Source: Pseudomonas sp. DTU12.3
GTDB lineage: Bacteria > Pseudomonadota > Gammaproteobacteria > Pseudomonadales > Pseudomonadaceae
NCBI RefSeq assembly: GCF_004124275.1
Contig: NZ_CP027218.1
Location: forward strand, 2,297,501 to 2,361,500
DNA length: 64,000 bases
Direction: 5' to 3'
The notes below the pieces were generated by a model. It was given only the letters and a program-made list of their open reading frames with translations, was not told where the DNA came from and did no database searches. Of the stretch, positions 55,777 through 64,000 are shown in pieces. A program made the position numbers and the translations under genes. Numbering within the stretch: position 1 is the first letter of the stretch; each line of letters starts with the position of its first letter.

Positions 55777-56133
55777 ATGTCCGAAACCAACAAACCGTTG
55801 GTCACAGACCCGGTATCGCCCTACGAATCATTCAATTCCAGAAAACTCCACGAAGCCGCCGAACGCGCCCTTGATCATTACCTCGCGCCCGCGCAGATCA
55901 TGGCCACGCCTTACAGTCCAAGCAGCATGTTTAGGGTCAACCCACAAACCGATACTGAATCGTTGCTGGCAAATGCTTGCGAATCTCTGGCCTCGGCGAC
56001 GGTCATGCTCGGTGATTTCGCCGGGGCGCTGGAGGGGCCTAACCGCAATACTTTGCTAGGGATTGCGCAAGTGGTGATGTTGGGGGAGTTGGCGGTGAAT
56101 CAGGCGTTGGATAATGTCGTGCCTAAGGAGTAG
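55777..56133 (+). CDS. DUF6124-type small protein B1
   Basis: A 118-residue paralog of A1: KLHEAAERALDHYLAP, then DTESLLANACESLASATVML, and a helical end with QVVMLGELAVNQALD. I chose the ATG after GAGGAG; the frame upstream runs through the REP pair. Nearly identical to B2 (58600-58956). No C4-type element precedes it, so any RNA control would act through the A transcript. Confidence 0.75.
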   Translation: MSETNKPLVTDPVSPYESFNSRKLHEAAERALDHYLAPAQIMATPYSPSSMFRVNPQTDTESLLANACESLASATVMLGDFAGALEGPNRNTLLGIAQVVMLGELAVNQALDNVVPKE

Positions 56134-56152
56134 GCGCCATCAGTTCTGGCCT

Positions 56153-56188
56153 CATCGTCGGATCGCCGCCCGGAGCAGGCTCACTCCT
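56153..56188. repeat. Single arm of the long inverted repeat
   Basis: The 36 bp starting CATCGTCGGATCGCCGCCCG equal the left arm of the pair at 58976-59096. It follows gene B1 as that arm follows B2, and marks the junction of the two duplicated copies. Confidence 0.85.
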
Positions 56189-56321
56189 ACATTGGATCTG
56201 CGATTACAAACTTATCGAATACTTTCTGATCATCACGCCCGGCTTGCCGAACATCAAGAAATGTCAGATCAGGAGGGGGGTTCTGTTTTTCGGCATTCTC
56301 GGTGTTTTTGGTGAGAGTCAT
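56187..56321 (-). CDS. Second antitoxin-like small protein, without toxin
   Basis: A 44-residue protein sharing LTFLDVRQAxRDxQKVFDKF with the 48-residue antitoxin-like protein at 54495-54641. The N-terminus (MTLTKNTENAEKQ) differs. The start follows AAGGCTGCG. No YafO-like gene follows it; the next sequence is the REP-like arm and gene B1. It may be a solitary antitoxin or a decaying copy. Confidence 0.5.
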   Translation of the reverse strand: MTLTKNTENAEKQNPPPDLTFLDVRQAGRDDQKVFDKFVIADPM

Positions 56322-56504
56322 CGCAGCCTTAAATATCGACCGTTTATCTAGAGGCAAACGGTAAGGCTCGGCTATGAAACGAGCAAGTCGGTGGATTCTG
56401 GTGGAGCTGAAGGACATTGAGCACAGATGCGTAAGCAGTGGATTACCAGAGTTTAACGACGGAGCAGTTACATCAGTCCCCTGCGTAAACATACTTGCTG
56501 GTGA

Positions 56505-56759
56505 ATGTTTAAATTACACAAACCGTTACGCCACAAGCCCTACAACGCCTTGCGCCGTTACCTACGCGTACGCCAGAATCCGCCGGCATACACGACCATG
56601 GCTCGGGCTATATCGTTTCCCTGCCACTGCCCATCAGTGGTCGGGTTTAGTAGCCCGCATGGTTTTAGTAGGTGCATGAGTCCCATTAAGTCAGGCGTAT
56701 TTGTCTGCACTCGATGGTGGCTGTGCTCAGGGCGCTTTCGAGCGCGCCGGTCTTGCTAA
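56505..56759 (+). CDS. Possible leader ORF, copy 2
   Basis: Begins with the same 41 residues as the ORF at 54916 but reads through to 84 residues, across the target hairpin into the C4-type RNA. The extension has no homologue in copy 1, which argues that only the first part, or only the RNA, matters. Confidence 0.22.
   Translation: MFKLHKPLRHKPYNALRRYLRVRQNPPAYTTMARAISFPCHCPSVVGFSSPHGFSRCMSPIKSGVFVCTRWWLCSGRFRARRSC
56604..56671 (+). promoter_or_regulatory. Upstream target region of the C4-type RNA, copy 2
   Basis: Outer stem CGGGCTA/TAGCCCG (56604-56610/56651-56657) and inner hairpin CCACTG/CAGTGG (56624-56629/56635-56640). Compared with copy 1, a U-A pair is replaced by C-G at the base of the inner stem. 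Site a1 is TTAGTAG (56647-56653); a second TTAGTAG is at 56665-56671. A good b1 match is not evident. Confidence 0.7.
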
Positions 56760-56795
56760 TTCCTCCGGTCTACTAACCTGCGCACAGCCGCCACC
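56716..56795 (+). ncRNA. C4-type antisense RNA, copy 2
   Basis: Exactly 80 nt, as in copy 1. The base stem is GGTGG/CCACC (56716-56720/56791-56795) with the same CCG bulge. Six further Watson-Crick pairs (56721-56726 with 56782-56787) differ from copy 1 by paired changes. The UUCG hairpin is GCGCT/AGCGC (56732-56745). b' is CTAATTCCT (56756-56764) and a' is CTACTAA (56770-56776). Both differ from copy 1, and both match this copy's own targets. Confidence 0.78.
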
Positions 56796-56796
56796 C

Positions 56797-56839
56797 TTCT
56801 TTTAGTAGAGAACGGTCGCGGCCCTTGTTCAGGAATTAG
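56797..56839 (+). promoter_or_regulatory. Downstream target region a2-b2 at the gene A2 start, copy 2
   Basis: Site a2 (TTAGTAGA, 56802-56809) lies in a TTCT/AGAA hairpin and pairs with a' over 8 bp. Site b2 (AGGAATTAG, 56831-56839) pairs with b' over 9 Watson-Crick pairs and includes the AGGA ribosome site of gene A2. Confidence 0.75.
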
Positions 56840-56963
56840 ATATTTATGTTCAAAGCCACGCCAAATCCCCCGGATACCGATCCGATCCCGTACGACCCAT
56901 GTAGTGGTCTAATGAAACCGGACACCCATTTAGGCGAGAATGCTCGCCAGATCGAGGTGTCAG

Positions 56964-58126
<1,163 letters not shown>

Positions 58127-58470
58127 CCACTACACCAACCCTCGAACCTCAAAAGTTAAGAGAAGCGACCGACCGCGCCATCAACTTCTACCTCAACCCC
58201 GGCTCACTGAAGCTTTCAATCCCTTCCCGCAAGACCAGCAAGATCTTCCTCGTCGACCCCGCCGTGGACGAAGAAACACTGCTCGTAGAAGCCTGCGAAT
58301 CGTTAGCCGCTGCCAGCGACATGGCCCGCGATATCGGCGACGTCATCGACAACACACAACGCCGGACCATGCTGATGCTGCATCAGGTGATCATGCTGAG
58401 TGAGCTGATGGTCAACCGAGTCCTGGATAGCCGCCGCTTGCCGCACTAGCAAACCCGCCGCGGTCCCCTT

Positions 58471-58558
58471 GTAGGAGCTGCCGCAGGCTGCGATCTTTTG
58501 ATCTGTTTTTTACAATCAAAGGCAAGATCAAAAGATCGCAGCCTGCGGCAGCTCCTAC
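58471..58558. repeat. Paired REP palindrome between genes A2 and B2
   Basis: Same pair as at 55648-55735, with one extra T before it. Confidence 0.88.
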
Positions 58559-58599
58559 AGGGTGTCATTCTTTCGCAGTGCCTCGAGGAGTTTCAGTTG

Positions 58600-58956
58600 A
58601 TGTCCGAAACCAACAAACCGTTGGTCACAGACCCGGTATCGCCCTACGAATCATTCAATTCCAGAAAACTCCACGAAGCCGCTGAACGCGCCCTTGATCA
58701 TTACCTCGCGCCCGCGCAGATCATGGCCACGCCTTACAGTCCAAGCAGCATGTTTAGGGTCAACCCACAAACCGATACTGAATCGTTGCTGGCAAATGCT
58801 TGCGAATCTCTGGCCTCGGCGACGGTCATGCTCGGTGATTTCGCCGGGGCGCTGGAAGGCCCCAGCCGCAATACTTTGCTGGGGATTGCGCAAGTGGTGA
58901 TGTTGGGCGAGTTGGCGGTGAATCAGGCGTTGGATAACGTTATGCCCAAGGAATAG
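58600..58956 (+). CDS. DUF6124-type small protein B2
   Basis: 118 residues, differing from B1 at only two positions near the end (S for N in the EGPxRNT segment, M for V in the final VxPKE). Intact, with GAGGAG before its ATG. With gene A2 split by the IS upstream, its expression may now depend on readthrough from the IS. Confidence 0.75.
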   Translation: MSETNKPLVTDPVSPYESFNSRKLHEAAERALDHYLAPAQIMATPYSPSSMFRVNPQTDTESLLANACESLASATVMLGDFAGALEGPSRNTLLGIAQVVMLGELAVNQALDNVMPKE

Positions 58957-58975
58957 ACGCCAACCGTTCTGGCCT

Positions 58976-59096
58976 CATCGTCGGATCGCCGCCCGGAGCA
59001 GGCTCACTCCTGCAGGGGATCGTCGTCGGGCACATAATCTGTGACCAGCACAAAACTTGTAGGAGTGAGCCTGCTCCGGGCGGCGATCCGACGATG
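58976..59096. repeat. Long inverted repeat with perfect 36-bp arms
   Basis: Arms at 58976-59011 and 59061-59096 (CATCGTCGGATCGCCGCCCG onwards) are exact reverse complements around a 49-bp loop. A third copy of the arm stands at 56153-56188. Confidence 0.92.
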
Positions 59097-59130
59097 GTGG
59101 TCTGCAGGACACCATCTATTCCAGGCAACA

Positions 59131-59164
59131 AAAAAGCCCGGACAGCTTTCGCCGTCCGGGCTTT
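59131..59164 (-). terminator. Rho-independent terminator of aer
   Basis: AAAGCCCGGAC/GTCCGGGCTTT (59133-59143/59154-59164); on the minus strand six T follow. It also could stop readthrough from gene B2. Confidence 0.75.
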
Positions 59165-59167
59165 GAA

Positions 59168-59239
59168 GATCAAAAGATCGCAGCCTGCGGCAGCTCCTAC
59201 ATCGATCCGAGTAGGAGCTGCCGCAACCTGCGATCTTTT
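59168..59239. repeat. Paired REP palindrome
   Basis: GATCAAAAGATCGCAGCCTG and its inverse, between the terminator and the aer stop. Confidence 0.85.
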
Positions 59240-59243
59240 GCTT

Positions 59244-60809
59244 TTAGCGGTTAAACCGCTCCACCAACGAATACTGCGTATTCGCCGTCTTGGTCAGCTC
59301 TTCACTCAACAACGCCGAGTTATGCGCCTGTTCCGACGTCTGATCCGCCAACTCCGAAATATTGCTGATGTTGCGGCTGATCTCTTCAGCCACCGCACTT
59401 TGCTCTTCCGTCGCCGCAGCAATCTGCGTGGTCATGTCGGTGATGTTGGCCACCGCTTCGCTGATCCCGACCAAGGCCTGATCCGCTTCCAGCACCCGCG
59501 CCACACCTTCTTCGGCCTGACGATGCCCGGCTTCCATGGTTTGCACAGCGCTGGACGCAGTCTGCTGCAACTTGGCGATCAAGGCGTGAATCTGCCCGGT
59601 CGATTCGCTGGTGCGTTGCGCCAGTTGGCGAACTTCGTCAGCGACCACGGCAAAACCACGGCCCATCTCGCCGGCACGCGCGGCTTCAATCGCGGCGTTG
59701 AGGGCGAGCAGGTTGGTCTGGTCGGCGATGCCTTTGATCACGTCGACCACGCCGCCGATTTCGTCGCTGTCCTTGGCCAGTTGGGTGACGGTCAGGCCGG
59801 TTTCGCCGACGACGACGGACAGACGCTGAATGGCTTCGCGGGTTTCCCCGGCGATGTCACGACCACGACCGGTCAGGCGATTGGCTTCCTGAGTCGCGTC
59901 AGCCGTGCGCTGTACGTGGCTCGCCACTTCTTGCGTGGTGGCGGCCATCTGGTTGACGGCGGTGGCGACCTGTTCGGTTTCCACGCGCTGGCGTTCCAGG
60001 CCGTTGGAGCTGTTGTGCGCCAGAGCGTCGGACTGCTTGGCCTGATCGGTCAAGTGTTCGGCGGTGTCCTGCAGACGGGTCAGGCAGGTTTTCAGGCGGG
60101 CTTCCTGGCTGAGGATCGACATTTCCAGACGCGCCTGCGCGCCACGGCTGTCGGTGTACATCTGCGCGATCAGCGGGTCGGAGGTGGTCTGCTCGGCCAG
60201 ACGCAGCAGGCGCTTGAGCCCGCGTTGCTGCCATTGCAGGCCCATCAGGCCCAGCGGCACCGACAGACCCGCCGCGAGGGCGAAGCCCCACTGCGAGTTG
60301 AGGGTCGCGCCGATCACGAAGCCCAGTTGGCTGACCAGAATGAACGGCAGCCAGTCCTGTAGCACTGGCAGCCATTTGTCGCTGGAAGGGATCGCCGACT
60401 TGCCTTGGTTGATGCGTTGGTAGAGCGCTTCGGCACGGCGGATCTGTTCGGCGGTGGGTTTGATCCGCACCGACTCGTAACCGACCACCTGATTGCCGTC
60501 GAACACCGGTGTTACATAGGCGTTAACCCAGTAATGGTCACCGGTCTTGCAGCGATTCTTGACAATGCCCATCCATGGCAAGCCTTGTTTCAATGTGCCC
60601 CACATGTGCGAAAACACCGCAGCCGGGACGTCGGGGTGACGGACCAGGTTGTGCGGCGCACGGATCAGTTCCTCACGCGAAAACCCGCTGATTTCGACGA
60701 AAGCGTCGTTGCAGTAGGTGATCACGCCCTTGGCGTCGGTTGTGGAAATCAACCGCTGCTGAGCCGGGAAAGTCCGTTCGCGTTGTGTAATGGGCTGGTT
60801 ATTACGCAT
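59244..60809 (-). CDS. aer: Aer-type aerotaxis receptor (PAS-containing methyl-accepting chemotaxis protein)
   Basis: A 521-residue receptor steering swimming by redox or oxygen. The N-terminal PAS domain (about 10-120) has [19 protein letters not shown] and NLVRHPDVP, typical of the FAD-binding Aer PAS. A hydrophobic hairpin (about 150-190) anchors it in the membrane. The C-terminal signalling domain has the conserved tip [20 protein letters not shown]. Position close to the cco genes matches aer of P. aeruginosa. An AT-rich palindrome lies 50 bp upstream. Confidence 0.92.
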   Translation of the reverse strand: MRNNQPITQRERTFPAQQRLISTTDAKGVITYCNDAFVEISGFSREELIRAPHNLVRHPDVPAAVFSHMWGTLKQGLPWMGIVKNRCKTGDHYWVNAYVTPVFDGNQVVGYESVRIKPTAEQIRRAEALYQRINQGKSAIPSSDKWLPVLQDWLPFILVSQLGFVIGATLNSQWGFALAAGLSVPLGLMGLQWQQRGLKRLLRLAEQTTSDPLIAQMYTDSRGAQARLEMSILSQEARLKTCLTRLQDTAEHLTDQAKQSDALAHNSSNGLERQRVETEQVATAVNQMAATTQEVASHVQRTADATQEANRLTGRGRDIAGETREAIQRLSVVVGETGLTVTQLAKDSDEIGGVVDVIKGIADQTNLLALNAAIEAARAGEMGRGFAVVADEVRQLAQRTSESTGQIHALIAKLQQTASSAVQTMEAGHRQAEEGVARVLEADQALVGISEAVANITDMTTQIAAATEEQSAVAEEISRNISNISELADQTSEQAHNSALLSEELTKTANTQYSLVERFNR

Positions 60810-60858
60810 GGTTTTTCAATCCGCAAGGCTTTGAAAGGTTGTCGGCGGTGACAGCTTT

Positions 60859-60881
60859 TTATTGAAATTTTTTTTCAATAA
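60859..60881. promoter_or_regulatory. AT-rich palindrome upstream of aer
   Basis: TTATTGAAA and TTTCAATAA are perfect 9-bp arms around five T. It lies 50 bp before aer and 31 bp after the CPBP gene. It could be an operator or a weak terminator; it is not an Anr box. Confidence 0.35.
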
Positions 60882-60911
60882 TCAGCACGGCGTCGCAAAA
60901 CGGCGCTTGCT

Positions 60912-61703
60912 TCAGCCCGCGAGCATCGGATAAGTGAACAAGCCGAAATGCAGCAGATTCAGGCCGAAATGCGTGGCGATGGCCGCGCCCAGTCCGCCAA
61001 AACGATAGGCCAGACCATAGCCGACCCCCGCCAGCCCGGCCAGCAACACCCAGGTCCAGCCAGCGCCGGCATGCGCCAGCGCAAACAGCAGCGACGCCAG
61101 CAGCAGGGCAAGGTTTTCACCGTAAGGCAGATGCTTGAAGCCTCGGCTGAGACCGCCCTGTATATAGCCGCGAAACAGCGCTTCTTCGACCAGCGTCACC
61201 AACAGCAGATTTTTCAGCAGCCACAGCCAGGATGGCTCTGGCCACTTCGGCGCCCAAGCGATCACGCCGAGCAACACGGCGCCGCCCAGCGCGAGGATCA
61301 CGCTCAAGGTCAGGGCGAGGGCGCTGGCGTAGACCGTCAGGCGCAACGAACGCCGCGCGACAATCCACGGGCACACCAGCAACAGCCAGAAGCCAATCAG
61401 CGGTTTATCGAGATTCATGTACATCGAAAACGCCACGGCGTCGTCGCTGAACCGTTGCGGGTCGATGGCGCGACCGTTATAGAAACCCGGTAGCCAGTGC
61501 AACGCCAGCGCCACAGCCAGAACGATGAACAGCCCATGACCGAGAAACCGCGCGACCGGCACCTGTTGCAGGCGCACGGCATAGCCTGCGAACACCAGCA
61601 GCCCGACGGAAATCAGCGCAAGCCAACCGAGTTGGCCGTAGCTCAGCGCCAAGCCGTAGCCGAGGCTGAGAAGCGCCAGATAAAGCCATGGCAACGCCTT
61701 CAT
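60912..61703 (-). CDS. CPBP family intramembrane glutamic protease
   Basis: A 263-residue membrane protein with about seven helices. The CPBP (Abi) motifs are visible: LVEEALFRGY with EExxxR (about 173), LLFALAHAG and FGLNLLHFG. The family cleaves substrates in the membrane, the prototype being CAAX prenyl endopeptidase. The start at MKALPWLYL was chosen because the upstream extension runs into a REP pair. Its substrate is unknown. Confidence 0.82.
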   Translation of the reverse strand: MKALPWLYLALLSLGYGLALSYGQLGWLALISVGLLVFAGYAVRLQQVPVARFLGHGLFIVLAVALALHWLPGFYNGRAIDPQRFSDDAVAFSMYMNLDKPLIGFWLLLVCPWIVARRSLRLTVYASALALTLSVILALGGAVLLGVIAWAPKWPEPSWLWLLKNLLLVTLVEEALFRGYIQGGLSRGFKHLPYGENLALLLASLLFALAHAGAGWTWVLLAGLAGVGYGLAYRFGGLGAAIATHFGLNLLHFGLFTYPMLAG

Positions 61704-61811
61704 CGAAAGTCCCTGAGCAAATTTGTGGAAGGGCTTTCTACACGGGCGAGGGCTTGGGGACAAGTAAAGGTGCAGCGGGAAACCGGGACAGATACCTATG
61801 ACACACCCACT

Positions 61812-61889
61812 GTAGGAGCTGCCGAAGGCTGCGATCTTTTGACTTTGGTTTTTCAAGATCAAAAGATCGCAGCCTTCGGCAGCTCCTAC
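61812..61889. repeat. Paired REP palindrome
   Basis: GTAGGAGCTGCCGAAGGCTG and its inverse, between inhA and the CPBP gene. Confidence 0.85.
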
Positions 61890-61912
61890 AGGGTTTTGTG
61901 TGGGGTTTAAGA

Positions 61913-62599
61913 TCAGTGCAGGTTGAGTCTGGCGGCGGCGCGTTCGGTGATCTCTGTACGCAGTTTCAGTGACGGTGCCGCGCGCAGGCGGGCTTCATCG
62001 ACAATCGCGCTCGGTGCGCTATCCGGGCTGCCCGAATTGAACGGCGGCGCCGGCGCGTATTCCAGTTGCAGTTGGATCAGTTGCGCGGTGTCGGCATCCA
62101 CCAGCTCAGCCGCCAGCACCAAGGCAAAATCGATCCCCGCCGTGATCCCGCCACCGGTAAACAGATTACCGTCCCGCACCACTCGATCCTTCACCGCAAT
62201 CGCGCCGAGCGTCGGCAGCAAGTCGTGATACGCCCAATGCGTGGTCGCGCGTTTGCCTCGCAGTAAGCCCGCCGCGCCGAGCACCAGCGAACCGGTGCAC
62301 ACCGATGTCACGTACTTCGCCTGAGCAGCCTGACGCTTGATGAAGTTCAGCGTCGCCTCGTCTTCCATCAACGCGCCGACGCCACCGCCACCGGGGATGC
62401 AGATCACATCCAGATCCGGGCAATCTTCAAACGTGGTGGTTGGTTTCAGCAGCAGACCGGTGCTGGCGGTGACCGGCATCAGATCCTTCCAGATCAGATG
62501 CACCTGTACGCCCGGCAGCGACGCCAGTACGTCGTAAGGCCCGGTCAGGTCGAGTTGCTGAACCTGCGGAAACAACAGAAAACCGATCTGCAACGTCAT
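61913..62599 (-). CDS. inhA: Isonitrile hydratase (DJ-1/PfpI family)
   Basis: A 228-residue enzyme hydrating isonitriles to N-formamides, as known for InhA of P. putida, which has the same length. The nucleophile elbow is SVCTGSL with Cys at 101, the catalytic position in InhA. Other family segments are VICIPGGGG and NLFTGGGITAGIDFAL. Start at MTLQIGFLLFP. Divergent from a GlxA-type regulator, 89 bp apart. Confidence 0.85.
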   Translation of the reverse strand: MTLQIGFLLFPQVQQLDLTGPYDVLASLPGVQVHLIWKDLMPVTASTGLLLKPTTTFEDCPDLDVICIPGGGGVGALMEDEATLNFIKRQAAQAKYVTSVCTGSLVLGAAGLLRGKRATTHWAYHDLLPTLGAIAVKDRVVRDGNLFTGGGITAGIDFALVLAAELVDADTAQLIQLQLEYAPAPPFNSGSPDSAPSAIVDEARLRAAPSLKLRTEITERAAARLNLH

Positions 62600-62688
62600 C
62601 GTTCTTGCTCCATGAAAAGGGGTGGACGGCTTCACTGTAGGCGCGTAGGTTCTGGCGCATACGCCAATAACCCCACGAATTACGCCAA

Positions 62689-63672
62689 ATGCCCAAAGCC
62701 ATCCACGTACTCGCGTTCGCCAACATGCAGATCCTCGACGTCACCGGGCCATTGCAGGTATTCGCCTCGGCCAATGACCTCGCCCGTCAGCGCGGCTTGC
62801 CGATGCCTTATGCGCCGAGCGTGATCGCCAGCGGCGGCGGGGCGGTGATGTCGTCGGCGGGTTTGGCGGTGTTGGCCGAGCCGTTGCCAGAAGAACCCAG
62901 TGACACATTGATCATCGCTGGCGGCTGGGGCATTTATCCGGCGGCTGAAGATGTGCTTTTGGTGGATTGGGTGCGCGAACACGCCGCCAAATGTCGACGA
63001 GTGGCCTCGGTCTGCACCGGCGCGTTTCTGCTGGCGGCCAGCGGCTGGCTCGATGGCCGGCGCGTGGTCACCCACTGGACCCGCTGCGAACAACTGGCGC
63101 AGCAACACCCGAAACTGCAAGTCGAAGCCAATCCGATTTTCATCAATGACGGCCCGGTGTGGACGTCGGCAGGTGTCACGGCCGGTATCGATCTGGCCTT
63201 GGCGATGGTTGAAGAAGACCTCGGCAGCGACATCGCTCTGGACGTCGCCCGCCATCTGGTGGTGTTCCTCAAGCGCCCGGGTGGGCAATCGCAATTCAGC
63301 GTGACGCTGTCACTGCAGAATCAGGGCAATCGGTTTGACGAGTTGCACGCATGGATCGCCGAAAACCTGACCTGCGATCTTGGCGTGCCGACCCTCGCCG
63401 AGCAGGCGGGGATGAGCGAACGCAGTTTCGTCCGCCACTATCGTGCCGACACCGGCCAGACCCCGGCGCGGGCGATCGAATTGATTCGCGTCGAGACCGC
63501 GCGGCGCCTGCTCAGCGACACTGGATTGCCGGTCAAACGCATCGCCGCCAATTGCGGGTTTGGCAGCGAAGAGACACTGCGGCGCAGTTTTCTGCGGGCG
63601 ATTGGCGTGACACCGCAGGCTTATCGCGAGCGGTTTTCGGTCAGCGTTGGAGTAGAAAAATTGTCTTCTTGA
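62689..63672 (+). CDS. GlxA family regulator (DJ-1-like domain plus AraC helix-turn-helix)
   Basis: A 327-residue regulator. The N-terminal DJ-1/PfpI-like domain (about 1-185) keeps the elbow SVCTGAFLLAA, and the C-terminal AraC domain (about 215-320) has two helix-turn-helix units (LAEQAGMSERSFVRHYRADT and VKRIAANCGFGSEETLRRSF). Divergent from inhA, the product of which shares the same fold. It probably regulates inhA in response to a ligand of the DJ-1 domain. Confidence 0.88.
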   Translation: MPKAIHVLAFANMQILDVTGPLQVFASANDLARQRGLPMPYAPSVIASGGGAVMSSAGLAVLAEPLPEEPSDTLIIAGGWGIYPAAEDVLLVDWVREHAAKCRRVASVCTGAFLLAASGWLDGRRVVTHWTRCEQLAQQHPKLQVEANPIFINDGPVWTSAGVTAGIDLALAMVEEDLGSDIALDVARHLVVFLKRPGGQSQFSVTLSLQNQGNRFDELHAWIAENLTCDLGVPTLAEQAGMSERSFVRHYRADTGQTPARAIELIRVETARRLLSDTGLPVKRIAANCGFGSEETLRRSFLRAIGVTPQAYRERFSVSVGVEKLSS

Positions 63673-63682
63673 GCCACATTAC

Positions 63683-64000
63683 CTATGCCGTTTCTATCTT
63701 GGGGGGCGGCAATGACGCAGCCTTATTCCCTAGTTGTTGTTCTATTTTTTCCTGAAATTGCTGAATGCTCTTTGCTAATAAGTCGTAAAACAAGTTAGCG
63801 TTTTCAAGTGCCTCTTTACTTGGGATAGGTTCGAGGGTGCTGCTTTCCACTTCAAACTGGAAACGTATTTCCATGAGCGCGTGGCGCGCATCTTCTAGCT
63901 GGCTGCGCACGTCACTAGGTAGCACTGCGTCATACGAGCAAAGATACTCATTAAGGCTTTGCAGATGTTTTCTGTAATTGTCAGATATGTGTTCGAGTGC
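63683..64000 (-). CDS. Hypothetical protein, 5' end outside the window
   Basis: The frame is open to the window edge (105 residues seen, no credible start inside). It is a hydrophilic, helical protein with heptad-like regions (ANLFYDLLAKSIQQFQEKIEQQL). The base composition is more AT-rich than its neighbours, which suggests an accessory gene. No family recognised. Convergent with the GlxA-type regulator. Confidence 0.6.
   Translation of the reverse strand, partial: ALEHISDNYRKHLQSLNEYLCSYDAVLPSDVRSQLEDARHALMEIRFQFEVESSTLEPIPSKEALENANLFYDLLAKSIQQFQEKIEQQLGNKAASLPPPKIETA

Larger units (their letters stand above)
54495..56188. repeat. Tandem duplication, copy 1
   Basis: Holds the antitoxin-like gene, leader with C4-type RNA, gene A1, a REP pair, gene B1 and one REP-like half-arm. 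The same order recurs directly after it. The gene A start recurs 1584 bp later. The antitoxin and RNA parts have diverged, while the start of the leader, A and B are nearly identical. Confidence 0.85.

Overview
The window is a stretch of chromosome from a fluorescent-group Pseudomonas. The evidence is the gene order (pyrD-rmf-rlmKL, xdhABC-guaD, smc-zipA-ligA, 4.5S RNA-dnaX-ybaB, anr-hemN-cco genes-aer), the GC-rich codon use, and the many paired REP-type palindromes between genes. Most of it is core chromosome; about 53.4-59.2 kb is an accessory island.

Layout. 1-8.9 kb: 3' part of pyrD, rmf on the minus strand behind a hairpin-rich leader, the rRNA methyltransferase rlmKL, a CHASE-PAS-GGDEF diguanylate cyclase, dacB (PBP4) and a YggL-family protein. 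9-17.6 kb: purine catabolism (xdhA-xdhB-xdhC-guaD, leftward), with a BenE-type transporter and two FCD-type GntR regulators. 17.9-27.4 kb: GntR regulator-smc, zipA, ligA (stop codon inside a 27-bp tandem repeat), a zinc-ribbon metallopeptidase and the 4.5S SRP RNA. 27.6-34.3 kb: a solute-binding-like protein, dnaX-ybaB, an MDR oxidoreductase, recR and an acyl-CoA dehydrogenase. 34.4-53.3 kb: low-oxygen respiration. This block holds apt, the oxygen sensor anr, hemN, the cbb3 assembly set ccoG-H-I-S with a TauE/SafE protein, two complete ccoNOQP operons, a secreted metallophosphoesterase and an alpha/beta hydrolase. Anr-box-like sites lie before hemN, ccoG and ccoN2. 59.2-64 kb: an Aer-type aerotaxis receptor, a CPBP protease, inhA and its divergent GlxA-type regulator, and an unrecognised gene cut by the window edge.

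The most notable region is 54.0-59.1 kb. It is an imperfect tandem duplication. Each copy has a small minus-strand antitoxin-like gene (copy 1 also has a YafO-like toxin), and, divergent from it, a leader with an 80-nt RNA, then two paralogous small-protein genes (A and B). The 80-nt RNA has the layout of the phage P1/P7/P4 C4 antisense RNAs. A GGUGG/CCACC stem with a conserved CCG bulge and a UUCG hairpin presents two segments, a' and b'. These are complementary to sites upstream (a1, b1) and downstream (a2, b2), and b2 covers the Shine-Dalgarno sequence of gene A. Between the two copies both stems and antisense/target pairs have changed together, so each copy appears to be an independently specific switch. 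An IS3-family element with a 3-bp target duplication interrupts gene A of copy 2.

All of this comes from reading the sequence; family names are from memory and no database search was run.
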